Shown: piece by piece, positions 10,321 to 21,051 of the stretch
Layout of the letters: each line of letters begins with the position of its first letter
How positions within the stretch are numbered: position 1 is the first letter of the stretch
Assembly: GCA_020747065.1 (NCBI GenBank)
Contig: JAGMVK010000036.1
Coordinates: 1 to 24,394, forward strand
Length of the DNA stretch: 24,394 nt
Reading direction: 5' to 3'
Origin: Cadophora sp. MPI-SDFR-AT-0126
Lineage: Eukaryota > Ascomycota > Leotiomycetes > Helotiales > Ploettnerulaceae
The notes under the pieces: generated by a model
Database searches by the model: none
Told to the model about the DNA's origin: nothing
The model's input: only the letters and a program-made list of their open reading frames with translations
Made by a program: the position numbers and the translations under genes

Positions 10321-11472
10321 TTTCTGCAAGTGCCGGAGGTCGTTAGTAGAAGGTTTATTGGAAATGGACAGTCAACCCACTGAGCTGATCTGCTACCTAG
10401 TAAATGGTGTGCTTGTTTACAGTGCTCTTAAGGGATGTGTTGAATTTGATTGACGATCGTCTTGTGCTGTGGACAGTATGGCGAGTAAGGAGAGTGGCGA
10501 GATTACAGTCCAGTGATAGAACGATAGGTAGGATAGGCGGCACACAACATAGGTTCCCAGGTTCTCAACTCCTGTCAGAGGAGGGGTCCAAGGAGAGAGC
10601 ACTTAGAGCAGTGAGGGGAGGGAAACGGAGAATAGTCTTGCCTTGCTTATCTTTGGCCCTAGTTCCTTGTATTTTGAATCCTTGCATTACCTCTGCAAAC
10701 CAGAAGAAAAGGTGAGAGCGGAGCGGGGTACTAGATTTGCCGGCTGGGAAACGTGACCTTCCTTCACTCGAGCGAATCAAGCAGGAAAATGTAGTGTACC
10801 CCGAGGAATAACCGAATAGAAGGAGACCAGGCCAGACAAGACCAGACCACCCATTTACCTTTTAGCCGTGCCGAAAATTTGAGCTTGACATCATCATTAC
10901 CACCATGATCATCATCCATCATCGATCCTCAAATCTCAATCTGAAATGTCGAATCATCAACGTCAGGTCGGCTTAGCGGCACCTACACTACCCTTCCCTC
11001 CCCTCCCCTTCCCACACGAACTTACTCTACTTGTATTGAGTCTGCTCTCCTACCCATAACTCGCAATACGCCAATATATATATATTATATATGTATATAT
11101 TACCCTACCTTACGTAACTTGACCTATCCCAATCCTACCCAACCTTACCTCTTCTCAACCCAGCCTTCTTTTGTGACGTCTCACAGGTATCGGGTGAGCA
11201 AGCGTCTTATCATTATTCCCCGCACCAGTGATTCATGGGTCTTGCGTTTTGAGTCGGGTCGAGTCTAGTCGAATCGAATCTAGAACAAACGTCACTCAGC
11301 TGCAATGCTTCGAGTGGTTGGTCAGGGTAACATACCCGTAGATCGTCTCTAACAACCAATTTCTCGTCGGGGGGTTTTTTCTTTGCTCCCGTCTTCGTTC
11401 CTCCTTTGGCAAGTCCTCCTATTCTTGCCCAGCTCGAGCCCTTGGTTTACCCTCACCACGTCCTTTGCAAAC
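10321..11472. promoter_or_regulatory. Divergent intergenic region
   Basis: About 1.15 kb between the GFA start (-) and the DUF3533 start (+), so it should carry both promoters. It contains CAT/ATC-rich repeats near 10889-10925, a pyrimidine tract of C and T runs at about 10988-11012, an AT microsatellite near 11073-11100 and another pyrimidine-rich segment at 11101-11165. CT-rich tracts are common just upstream of start sites in filamentous fungi. A GAGTC/GTCGA-rich cluster lies at 11251-11281. No specific factor site is claimed. Confidence 0.5.
11073..11100. repeat. AT dinucleotide microsatellite
   Basis: An interrupted run of AT/TA dinucleotides (two blocks with a single G) in the promoter region of the DUF3533 gene. 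Simple-sequence tract; no function can be read from it. Confidence 0.75.
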
Positions 11473-12907
11473 ATGGCTCGGTCAGAAGAAACTCTCAGTG
11501 GCAATGGCAATACTGGTGATGGGACTGGCAATGTCAAGGAACGGCCATTGATGGAGAGAGCCCTGCCGTCGATAAGTTCTCCATGGATGGCTACGGAACG
11601 GAAGATATGGACAAAGATGTTCGTCACTTTCTGTGTCTTGTTGGCGGCAATCATCATCGGAATCTTGTCAATTTACTGGGGGAGGCCGACCATTCTTTGC
11701 AGTTTAACCTTCCAGTCTTCACAATTGGCTGTGATCGATTTCGATGAAGCAGAAGTTGGCCCATACCTCCAGCAAATGGCAGCCACCGAACGAATTGCAA
11801 GTCCCAAAATGACTCTAGGCTACGTCTCCGAGCTGGGTTCGAAGTACAACTTCTCGAATGAGAGAGCTCTGCATGCATTGAGGCAGGAGGATTTCTGGTT
11901 CGGCATTGTCATCCAGTCGAATGCTACCACCGCCATGAACTTCGCCTACAACACCGGGAATGCCAGTTATGATCCAACCGGATCAATCCACCTAATCTAC
12001 GAGGAAGGTCGGAACGCTTTGACTATCAACAATTTGACATATCCGAAGATTCTCAGCTTTATGAACGATTTCGTTTTGAAGTTTGCTAAGCAGAAGCAGA
12101 GCTCTTTTCGGACAGTAAACCAATGGGGACAATGCTGCTCTAGAACGACAAGTAGAAAATCCCATACCGATTGGATTTACGGTCTTCAATACTGGCACCC
12201 TATATCCCGAGCACGGCTGAAGCTGCTACAGAAATCGGAACAATTTGTTAGTTCGGCGGCTTTTTCTGACGGACAAGCTGACATTTTTCCAGACCTAATA
12301 ATTATCTCTTTCGTTTCGGTTCTCATGTTCGATGCCCTCAGCGAAAATATAATGGGCAAAGTGCCCATAGTCCGATATTACATATACCGCATGACGGTAT
12401 TACCTGCCCTCTACTTCTTTTCTCTCGCTTCTTTATCTAGCACTTTCTTGTGCCTGGAAAATCGACTTCCAAAAATTCTATGGAGGATCAGGATATGTAC
12501 TTTATTGGATGCTCTCCTGGTGTGCGATGATGGCGTTTGGTCTTGTTGTGGAAAACGTTCACAATCTCCTGGTCAACCCTTCACTCCCGTTTTCTTTGTA
12601 TTCTGGGGTCATCTCAAATGTCGCCACAGGTTTCTACCCTGTCGAATTGTTGAGCAACTTCTACAAATGGGGTCTGGCATGGCCCTTGCGTCACGACTTG
12701 ATTGGCGCGAAGGCTATTCTTTTTGGGACGAAGAATTTATTGGGATTGAACTTCGGGGTCCTGCTTGTGTGGGTCACCGCCAGTCTTGTACTGCAGCCCT
12801 TCACGATCTGGGTGCAATTAAGAAAGATGAAAAAAAGAGCGGAAACAAATAAACGAGAGGTCCTGGAGAGGGTCTACAAAAAAGTGCCGGAAGAGGAAAG
12901 GGAATGA
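11473..12907 (+). pseudogene. DUF3533/SNG1-type membrane protein, frame-broken
   Basis: Remains of a fungal DUF3533 membrane protein, the family of yeast SNG1 (nitrosoguanidine resistance) with an ABC-2-like fold. The start MARSEETLSGN is followed by a cytoplasmic head and a first membrane helix (VTFCVLLAAIIIGILSIYWG). The extracellular domain keeps LAVIDFDEAEVGPYL, SNATTAMNFAYNTGNASYDP and TGSIHLIYEEGRN. After about 12100 the frame is lost and regained; the later helices include GKVPIVRYYIYR, GGSGYVLYWMLSWCAMMAFG, ISNVATGFYPVELL and LNFGVLLVWVTA, ending at 12907. Frame breaks fall near 11685 and 11725 (a compensating pair), between 12100 and 12340, and near 12435. The charged C-terminal tail is in the new frame. 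Family likely; substrate unknown. If the sequence were wrong at these points the gene would be intact. Confidence 0.75.
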
Positions 12908-13234
12908 GACCTTGAGATTGGGGGCGCGCCTCTGCAATCGAGCGAGAGTCGCTGAAGAGATTATACCCTCGAGCTTCACCAGAGCCTGGATGTGCAGGCT
13001 CTCGTTTCAACCTATATTGCACTTTCGTTTTTGTGGCTCAAGTGGAGTGCCGTTGTGGCTTACGACAATCACGTTTATTCGAGAAAAAGCGCCCCGAAGT
13101 CTTGTTTAGGTGCTGAGGCTGAGCTCGATAAAACAATATTTCATCAGCTTACCCGGTGACTTGCGGCCACTTTTCACAAGAGACCAAATGTGCTCCTCGT
13201 TTTTTCATTCCTTACTTTCACCTACCTGTCAAAT
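12908..13234. other. Spacer between DUF3533 and CFEM-like genes
   Basis: About 330 bp between two same-strand genes. It holds the 3' end of the first and presumably the promoter of the second. No recognisable coding motif, repeat or RNA gene was seen. Confidence 0.45.
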
Positions 13235-14041
13235 ATGGAACTTCGACCCTTCCTCTTGTTGCTGCTCTCTTCTTCATCTATGCCCAAGCAGCCGATTGGA
13301 AGACACTGAGTATCGCCAGCGCAAATGACTACCTAGTGTCCAGAAACTGCGTTAAAGACTGCTTGTGGTCTGGTGGGCTATGGGTTGGCTCTCTCATAGG
13401 ATGTGGTAGTCCCTACTACAACCAATGCTATTGCAATGCCAATCTTGTCAGCTCAGCGACCTCTTACCTGAGCAGCTGCGCTATGAAATATTGCACCTCA
13501 GAGCCTGATGCAACTTCAGCTGTGAGCATCTATGCAGGCTATTGCTCAGTTGCCGGGTACCCCCGTCGGCGATGCCAATGTCGCGATTTCGACCACGACC
13601 CAAAACGCAGGTGGGGGCGGCGATGCAGTAACGAGAACGAGTCTCACGATTGTGACAGCAACGAGTGTGTCGTCTTCAATTTTCTGCCGGTATGTCGGCA
13701 TTCATCCTGCGCGCGCAGTTATTCTCGCCGCGACTCTGTGTACAGCTTCCCATCTTGTGGTGGAGGTGCTGAGTTTGGTAAAGGAGGCATGGAATCAACC
13801 GCGCAAACGCCCACCACCAGGTAAAGGCCCAGCTGCAACCGTCATTATCAACAAGTTTTCCACTTTGTGGACTACCATAGCACCCACTGGATCGGCGAGC
13901 GTAACATCGGGCGTAGCTCGGAATTCAGGATACTCTACTTCGGACAAAATTGCGTTGGGCGTGGGTATTGGATTTGGTATACCGGCTACGATTGCTGCTG
14001 TTTTCATGTGTATTAGAAGTTTCAGAGGACATCGTGTTTGA
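13235..14041 (+). pseudogene. CFEM-like eight-cysteine secreted/membrane protein, frame-broken
   Basis: The ATG at 13235 opens a leader (MELRPFLL) whose hydrophobic core continues one frame over (VAALFFIYAQA). The domain has eight cysteines spaced C-x3-C-x13-C-x7-C-x-C-x14-C-x4-C-x16-C between about 13346 and 13544, close to the fungal CFEM pattern. A second frame change at the C run near 13560 leads to a Ser/Thr-rich stalk (DANVAISTTTQNAGGGGDAV) and, after a low-complexity part, a membrane helix (IALGVGIGFGIPATIAAVFM) with a short basic tail. CFEM proteins sit at the cell surface and some bind haem; the Asp normally just before the fourth cysteine is not present, so haem binding is doubtful. 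Two opposite frame changes make this a probable pseudogene; an unrecognised intron could explain the second. CFEM assignment is moderate. Confidence 0.6.
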
Positions 14042-15383
14042 GAAGGTTCATAGCGGGATCGTATTGACGGAATTGAACAGGGAAAGATGCACATGGTCAT
14101 TAGGGGTACGAGCTCAATTCCATGTGGATCTCTTTTCAATGACACATGGGTGTTGGGTATCGTACAGCGTCTTGCTGGCGGCCTTCTACTTGCCAAGGAT
14201 GTGATTGGTTTCGAGTGGCAGATATCCTCCTCAGGGGCGAAGCATTGTTCCTCGAGTTGTCGGCATATTGCTTTCAACTTCGCTAGTGGTTACTATTTTA
14301 TGCTCGCAGAATCGTTTCGATACAAGCTGGGATCCCAAAAACCCACATTTGACCTAGATTCCACTACTCACGGGTCATCCCTGCTCCTCCGCCTACTGGT
14401 CCTCCCAGCGCTCTTTGATACATCCCGGTCTCTTTGAATGTCTTCAGTTCTGAAATATTCCCGTGGGAACATGCTCCCTCATCATTTTCTGATGCCTCCC
14501 ATGCATGCTGAGACTTCATAGACTTGTCAGTTGAGTTTTTCGTCAGAATTATTCATGTAAGGTGGGTTCGTCCTATTGACTATCCAAATTCATCGTCCTG
14601 GGATTTTGATATAAGCCGAGTTCCTGTCTATCGTCATCGGATCTTGTGACTTCTCGTTGCCAGATGATGAGTTCGATGTAGAAATTCGTGCTGAGATCGC
14701 GATTCATGAATTGTTTATCCTCCTAAAACACTTTATAAGGTAATTGGTCTCAGAATTTGGAATCACCTGTGGTGAATGGAATGTACTTTGAGAAGTGGAA
14801 TCCGTGAGAGATTAGCGCTTTCATTATTTTCCGCATAATTATAAACCGAAAGATGAGAGTTCTCTGTTCAAGCCCTTCAACCGAGACTGGATGCAGACAG
14901 GGTGGCTGAATGTGTTTTGCTACATAGTTTGATGTGAAGTGAAGCGAAGTGGGTTGGTGATGACACGACCAGCAGTACCAAGAATAACGGATGCACCCAA
15001 GTAGGTTATGCAAAAATGGCAGTATGGAGAATCTGTAGAAACCTTCTATAGATACTGGGATCGCCTCGCCGCGTCCGAATACCTCGTCATGCACAATCGC
15101 GAGAAGGAGCTGTCTATATTTGTATTCATATTCGGGTAGGTCGGTAAGCGAGGAAATTCAAGTGGTTGGCCACTTTCCATGGCATTTCCAAATGTCTTGT
15201 GACGCCCCATTTGTTCCCCACTTCCCCTTGTTAGCTTTCCCTGGAACGCTTCTGGACCATCTTCCTGACATGAAAATAAAACATACCTAACCTAGGCACT
15301 TTCTGCATCAACCCGTCCTTGATCCATGAGCAAGCCGTACCAGCCAGAAACTCCTACTTCACATGCGAAATTTTCCAAAAGCA
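14042..15383. other. Long gene-poor spacer
   Basis: About 1.3 kb with only short unrelated open frames on both strands and no motif I can name. The open stretch directly after the CFEM-like stop, in the adjacent frame to about 14200, could be a frame-shifted tail of that gene. A small GAAGTGAAGCGAAGT-type repeat lies near 14936-14951. The last few hundred bases should include the promoter of the Zn2Cys6 gene. Confidence 0.45.
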
Positions 15384-17504
15384 ATGTCCAGCCGCGCTTC
15401 GCAGAAAATAGCTCAACAGGCCTGCGATTGCTGTAGAATGCGAAAACGGAAATGTGACATGGGCCAGCCCTTCTGCTAAATTTCCCAACGTGAGCCAGAG
15501 ACAATCACCTGGTCCGGGGGAACGAAAGCAGCAGTGCAAGAGATGTGTCGAACTGGGCTTGTCATGCACTTTCCATCTCCCTGTGGCGGCAAGAGGTCCA
15601 CGCAAAAAGTATGCCTCTAGTATCCATTCAGGCGTGATGTTTACTCCTTACTAGGAACTAGAGATCACTTCGCGACATTGAATACATCCACTTCGCCTGG
15701 AACCGACAGGCGGGCGTCGGTGTTCGAGACTTTACATAGCCCTGATATCTCTAGAGAGATCATGGCCGCTGTCCCCAAAACTACAACACCGCGGAATGAT
15801 CACGAGCTTGTCACGAGGGAGAGCATCGAAGCCATTTCACCCTTCGCGAACCAACCCTTACCTCAATCTGTCTTCAGCACACACTCACCTCCGTCTCATT
15901 TTGGCGGAACATTTCCGACAGACAGTTTATGTCCTCGGCCTCTCTTGTATCGCATTATGAGTGGACTACCTCGATCATCTGTACCCGCTGATTCCTGTTG
16001 TTCACCGGCCAACGTTTCGTGCCGACTTGGAAAAGGGCAAGGATCTATATAATAACGAGTTTCTTGCTCTTATGCTGTCAATTTGCGCGGCACAGTTGGC
16101 ACTATGCCACGGAAGTTTAATGAATATCGAAAGCGCGCCCGATCCACTACGCTTTATGACCAGGACCGAAACGATAAATCACTGCTATGAAATGTGCTTA
16201 GGACTTCGGCGGACCAGATTACTTCGATGAGATCAACATCAACAAGTGGGCATCCTCCTATCTCATGCAAATTGCATTTTTCCAGATCGGGCAGCATAAT
16301 CGCCAACGTATGGTGGAAGTCGAAGCAATGCAGTAAGCTATAAGGGAGCGCGATCGTTTTCACGCTGCTGGATGTTCCAAACGCAGCAGCAATTTCGAGT
16401 CCCCAGGTGCCGCCATTGAGCTATGCTTACGTGATATATTTAGACTAGCGAGACCTCCTGGATCTCCATAAAATCTCCTGCTACGACGGTCTAGACTGCA
16501 TACAGACACAGCTTCGCAAGAAAGGATTCTGGCTGATGTTCTATGGATACATGTACGTACCCCGAGCCGCCATTCAGTTGACCCAATCTAACCTCTGTAG
16601 ACACTCACAGTTGCAAAATCTTCGAAAGGAGAGATTGACCTTTTTGGATGAAACAACTTTGAGCACTATAAACCTTCAGGAACTAATGCCATTGAGGTGG
16701 ATGACGAGATGATCCACGAAGACTTCGTTCACCCCCAGCCTGAGCAATGTCTGTCTCTTACAACTGGATTCAATGTTGCATCGCGAATATTCTGGGCAAG
16801 CCTCCTGCCCCTCCACTCTCCAGGTTCCCCAGGGAGAAATGAACAGTATTGCAATTGTGTTCGTTCCAAGAAGCCGGATCTTCAATTCAAGCATCTCCAA
16901 GAACGCCTGCATGACTTAAATTACATGCTCGATGGGCTTCCGCCAGAATTAAGACAGTGGGCTGCGAAACGAGATGAGGAGGAACTCGACGATCTCGATG
17001 ACCAGCAGAGGAGAATACTTCATTCACAATATGAATCGATGAGGGCAAATATTCACGTTTCTCATCTCTGGCTTCAAAGTATCGTGGCTGATCAAATCGA
17101 TGCTTTGAGAGATCGAGAGCCAAGTAGTAGCCAAGTCGACCCAGTCGATTCAACAGCCAGGGATCGTTGGCCAGAAAGGGAGGACACTTGCTGCCAATTG
17201 CTGCATATCCTACACGGAATTCCCGAGATTTATCTTGAGCCAAATGGTCATCATCTAGTAAGTATCATCCTCCCTTCACTGTAGTCCTTGTATCTGATAT
17301 TTCTAGACCTATAAAGTTCGAGACGTGGCCGTGACACTGCTAGCATGTCCGTTTGATTCCCAGCATGACGTAGCGAGGAGAGCGCTTGGCTACCTGCGGG
17401 AGTTCACGGATATTTTATCGCGACTGGATGGCAGTGAGACGATCAACACATTGAGTCTGCAGAGTTGGGTTGATACTGGACGGAAGAATGGGAAAATCGG
17501 ATGA
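15384..17504 (+). pseudogene. Zn2Cys6 fungal transcription factor, frame-broken
   Basis: Remains of a nuclear Gal4-type regulator. The start MSSRASQKIAQQ leads into the binuclear zinc cluster (CDCCRMRKRKC, then CKRCVELGLSC across the first intron), C-x2-C-x6-C-x11-C-x2-C-x6-C once a frame break at about 15475 is allowed; as written, TAA occurs at 15477-15479. The fungal_trans middle domain follows (DYLDHLYPLIPVVHRPTFRA, INHCYEMCLG, FDEININKWASSYLMQIAFF, LRKKGFWLMFYGYI, LRQWAAKRDEEEL, MRANIHVSHLWLQSI). The end is SLQSWVDTGRKNGKIG. Likely introns are 15490-15534, 15609-15661, about 16332-16445, 16553-16600 and 17258-17306. Frame breaks occur near 15475, 15961, 16105-16140 (a compensating pair), 16210, 16450 and 16695. 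In intact form it could have controlled sugar-use genes such as those to the left, but nothing in the sequence proves this. Confidence 0.88.
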
Positions 17505-18182
17505 GTATCGGAAAGGTTTCATTCGCAGCACAATCGGTCCGACTAAGAGGAGCGCAAAATTATAATTTTGGAGACACAATCAGAACCAAACGACGTGAAA
17601 ACAGACTGATAGTACTGGAAAGAAATCCTGGCACATGGCAGAGCCTGCCACTTGAGAAAGGGGTAAGGCTCCGTGGCTCATCGCACGGGGCACATCGAGT
17701 ACTTGGACAAAGAGTCGGATGGTCTGTTTAAGCACGAGACTTTACTCGTAATGTGAGAAAGTGAGCAAGCATCGGATGTTCGACGTGGAAGACTCGATGT
17801 AGTGAATTCCAATGAATGGCTGACTTTGCTTCAAGAAGATATTCAGGTGTGGTACAAGGAATTCTATTCAGCCTTCGGCCGGGCGCAACAGCTATTAAAG
17901 CAGTATTCCGAATGTACGTTTATGGGCAGACTCAATCGTCGCTTCCGCTGCCTGATCACAGCTGTCTTAGCCGGTGTTTGTTTGGGAAGCTACTTTCAAA
18001 GTTGTGTGAAGACTTGTGGATATCCCGGAACTCCACTGCTAAAAATAACGCCTGCAATGCCCGCTCCCAGAAACGCCTACCCATATACAAACCCATTACA
18101 CAGGTAGTCAAGGACCTCTCATTGTACGGGGGATTGTTTCTTTGGTTGCAACCGTCGTAGCTGAATAAACATACTCCTTGGA
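17505..18182. other. Spacer between convergent genes
   Basis: About 680 bp between the regulator (+) and the membrane-protein gene (-), so it holds two 3' ends. Open stretches near 17501-17731 and 17802-18160 (+) have no recognisable motif. No repeat or RNA gene was seen. Confidence 0.45.
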
Positions 18183-19464
18183 TCATATTCTTTCGTCTTT
18201 CTTTGGATCCCACGCTGCCTTCACATCAAATACGAGCCAGGCTCTGGGCGAATCTAGTTCCACCATTCCGGAAACCAAAATACTTCCTCGTGGAGGATAA
18301 TTTGGTGCTGGCTTCCAAGTTTGCGCCAATTTGGCCTTGAATGCCATTATCGGCCGAAAGAAATGGGCATGGAACGCCATTCCCTTTGATGCCAACTCCT
18401 CTTCGTCCGGTCCTTTGCCCATCAGTGCTGGTTTCTCAGCAGAACCAGGCATTCCTTTGGGAGGTTGGGCTACAGTCGGAGGTTGAGTTGGGGTGCTGTC
18501 CTTGCTCTGCAGCTGGGGTGCTTGAGGACCCTTGAGTAATTGCTGATGCCGTGCTAACAGTTGATCAAGGGATGGCGGTGGGGGACCTGATCTGATTCCA
18601 AGCATTCCTGCAATCCGTTTGACATCGTCCACAACCATAACTTTTGTGAAGCTCCAAAACGACTGTACCAAAGCGGAAGGCCATAACGCTTGCCGAATCC
18701 TGAATACCGTGAGAGAGTCGACGGGCTGAGTCCTCCATTCGATGTAGTTGTCCCCGATCTCAAGACTGAAAGAATATGTTAGTGGTTGGTAGTGGTCATG
18801 GAGCAGGGACCATTACCCCTTTCTCTCGAATCCTGGCGGAGCAGCTTGCGGGAAGTCTACATCAAGCCAATACCTTCTTAACTTCATTTCCTTTCCACAT
18901 CGGATCGATAGTATCGGGTGTTTGACGGCAACTGATTGGACGAAAGCTGCAAGTTCCTCTACAGGATGTTAGTGGCACGCCGGCTACGATGAAAGGAGAA
19001 AGATGCGTACCTCTGACTTTCTGAGCTAATTTCTTATCTTTGCTGAACTTAACAAACTCTTGCCACTCAGGATCACTGCCACGGTATGGAACGGGCTTCA
19101 ACTGCTTCGTCGTTCCGGGAAATGGGATAAAGAGAGGCGGGGCCTCCTCCTCGAACTCGTCGTTTGGTAGGTGTTGTAGAGCGTCGACAGCAGCTCTTTC
19201 CAATGGATCCAGTACGATACTAGAGTACGCTGATGCACCGACGTAGATAGCAAGAGTATATATCAGGATCGTCCTGTTCAAGGGACGGCCGTTAGTATCG
19301 TATGTTGTACAGAATCTTGAAACTTACTTCGGCCGTACTCGCTGCTTCTTGAAGCGGACTTTTTGGATATTTGCAATCTCTCCTCTCTGATACTGAGCCT
19401 CCAGCTTCATAGGCAGTCTGCTCATGGAGATCAGAGTCCTCCTAGGTCGTACGAAGCGGAGCAT
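18183..19464 (-). CDS. Uncharacterised single-pass membrane protein, possibly mitochondrial
   Basis: Intact four-exon gene: 19464-19328, 19273-19011, 18958-18817 and 18765-18183, joined by GT-AG introns of 54, 52 and 51 nt; the first has a clear ACTAAC branch site. All phases agree and give 374 residues. The N-terminus is rich in Arg and Lys without acidic residues at first (MLRFVRPRRTLISMSRLP), which suits a mitochondrial presequence. One membrane helix follows (TILIYTLAIYVGASAYSSIVL), then a soluble domain with EEAPPLFIPFPGTTKQLKPV, FPQAAPPGFERKG and IEWRTQPVDSLTVFRI, a Pro/Gln-rich linker (residues about 240-290) and a conserved-looking end PRGSILVSGMVELDSPRAWL. I do not recognise a named family. 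A conserved inner-membrane protein is the best guess, location only inferred. Confidence 0.85.
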
Positions 19465-19814
19465 GATGAAAGGCTGTCAAGGCCCGCCTTGCCGGTGGCG
19501 AGCCCGAGCTGTCTAGGTAGCGAGACCTTGATGACGGAAGATTTTCCTTGGGGCGGACTGATAGCACAAATCGAAGAGGGATCTTTGCTTGCTCGTGCAA
19601 GTAATCGTGAAGAGCGTGCGTAGAAGTTGGATCTGGATTTCTTGCGGCTGTTGAATTGTGCTCGTGCAACTCGCGCCGAAAGGCGGCTGCCGAGGGCAGA
19701 ACCGAAATAGGATAGGGCTCCTTCAAGTCGATAACGACAGCTTCAAGCTTAACATCGTCACTTCAAGCTCTAGCTTCATCCAACAATAATCCCATCCATC
19801 CACCAGCAGCAAAT
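19465..19814. promoter_or_regulatory. Shared divergent promoter with phased repeats
   Basis: This 350-bp region separates the starts of the two intact divergent genes, so both promoters must lie here. The heptamer CTTCAAG occurs at 19721, 19741 and 19761, exactly 20 bp apart and on the same face of the helix, 54-94 bp upstream of the DUF3844 ATG. No known factor is assigned. Confidence 0.6.
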
Positions 19815-21051
19815 ATGAAGCTCGCAAACAGCTTCTTGTTGCCCGCTTTCATTGGCGCGGCCTCTGCTGTCAAAAATGCGAGCGTGTATATCTTCGATGC
19901 GACGAAACCGTCATCCACGAATCCCCCATCTCTCTCCCCAGAGCAAGCCCGATTAGTCTTCGCCCAACGCCTCGGAGCTTCGCAGTATCATGGAATTGGA
20001 GATGCTAGTGAATCCACTCTCTCCTACCTCAACAAGTTCGGAGGACAACACGATTCGCTGTTCCAGGACAATATAGATGAGAAGGCAGCAGAACTTGTCC
20101 TGATCATCGAGGGCGTGTCTTCTGAGACCGCAGAACCTCTATTACAGGAGTGGTCCACCATCGAGCCAGATTTTACTATATCCCATCCACCATCAATGGT
20201 TGCGAATAAGAAGCTTGTAGCGGATCTACAGAAACAGTCCGGGCATGATAGCCAAAACTGCCTGCTGGAGAATGCTATCAACCCATTCGATGCGAATTGT
20301 TGGAATGGACGATCAAATGCCATCCATTTTGATTTGGCTTCCAAGGTAGGACTGTAGTTCAGATGAGAGACCTTTCACCTGCTGATCATACTATATACAG
20401 GGCGAGACTAGGGTCAATGAGTTGATGGCAGCCCAAAAGAGATTAATTCAATTCGCCCAAGAGGCTGAGATGAACGCAGTCGTCGTTCTGATGCCAGAGT
20501 CATCTCGGATGTCGAAAAACTCTGTCAAGGCGTACGGATCCTACGACACACCCTCACAAGCTTCAGCCGGCAAGGTTCGCAGACAAGCTGCGGAGAAACC
20601 AATTACTGAAGCACCCGTTGCATCGACATCACCCACTTTCGACCCGAAGAAAATACAGGCTTCTAATTCATCCAGTAATTCGACTTTCAAGCAACTACCT
20701 AAACTTCCACCACTTTGCCACACATCTAAGGATGCCTGTGAGTCCTCGACTAACAGCTGCAGTGGCCACGGAACTTGCTTCAAGAAGTATTCGACCAGTA
20801 AAGCAGATTGCTTTACTTGCGGCTGCTCAAGAGAGTCATTCATGTTTGGTGAAAAGAAGTATTTCAAAGAGTCATCCTGGGGCGGCTCGGCTTGCCACAA
20901 ACAAGATGTCAGTGGTCCCTTCTGGCTCATTGGACTTTTCACCGTGGTCATGGTCGGAACAATCAGCTGGGGAATTGGGTTGATGTACAGCATCGGAGAA
21001 GAAAAGCTTCCAGGTGTAATTGGTGCTGGTGTTTCGAGCAAGAGCAGGTAG
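19815..21051 (+). CDS. DUF3844 (Vps3844-type) secretory-pathway membrane protein
   Basis: Intact two-exon gene: 19815-20345, a 55-nt GT-AG intron, then 20401-21051, giving 393 residues. It starts with a signal peptide (MKLANSFLLPAFIGAASA) and a lumenal region with ASVYIFDATKP and LSYLNKFGG. The C-terminal DUF3844 domain has an EGF-like cysteine block (CHTSKDAC, NSCSGHGTC, CFTCGC), one membrane helix (FWLIGLFTVVMVGTISWGIG) and a short cytosolic tail. The family is conserved across ascomycetes and has been linked by name to vacuolar protein sorting; its exact role is unproven. A Ser/Pro-rich linker separates the halves. The domain order and full length match the family, and the frame is clean. 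It shares a promoter region with the upstream membrane-protein gene. Confidence 0.92.

Noticed and set aside
14750..15094. A 114-codon open frame on the minus strand
   Set aside because: No motif, no credible intron or promoter context; kept as spacer.
17501..18160. Open frames on the plus strand after the regulator
   Set aside because: No recognisable domain; they lie in the 3' spacer of two convergent genes.
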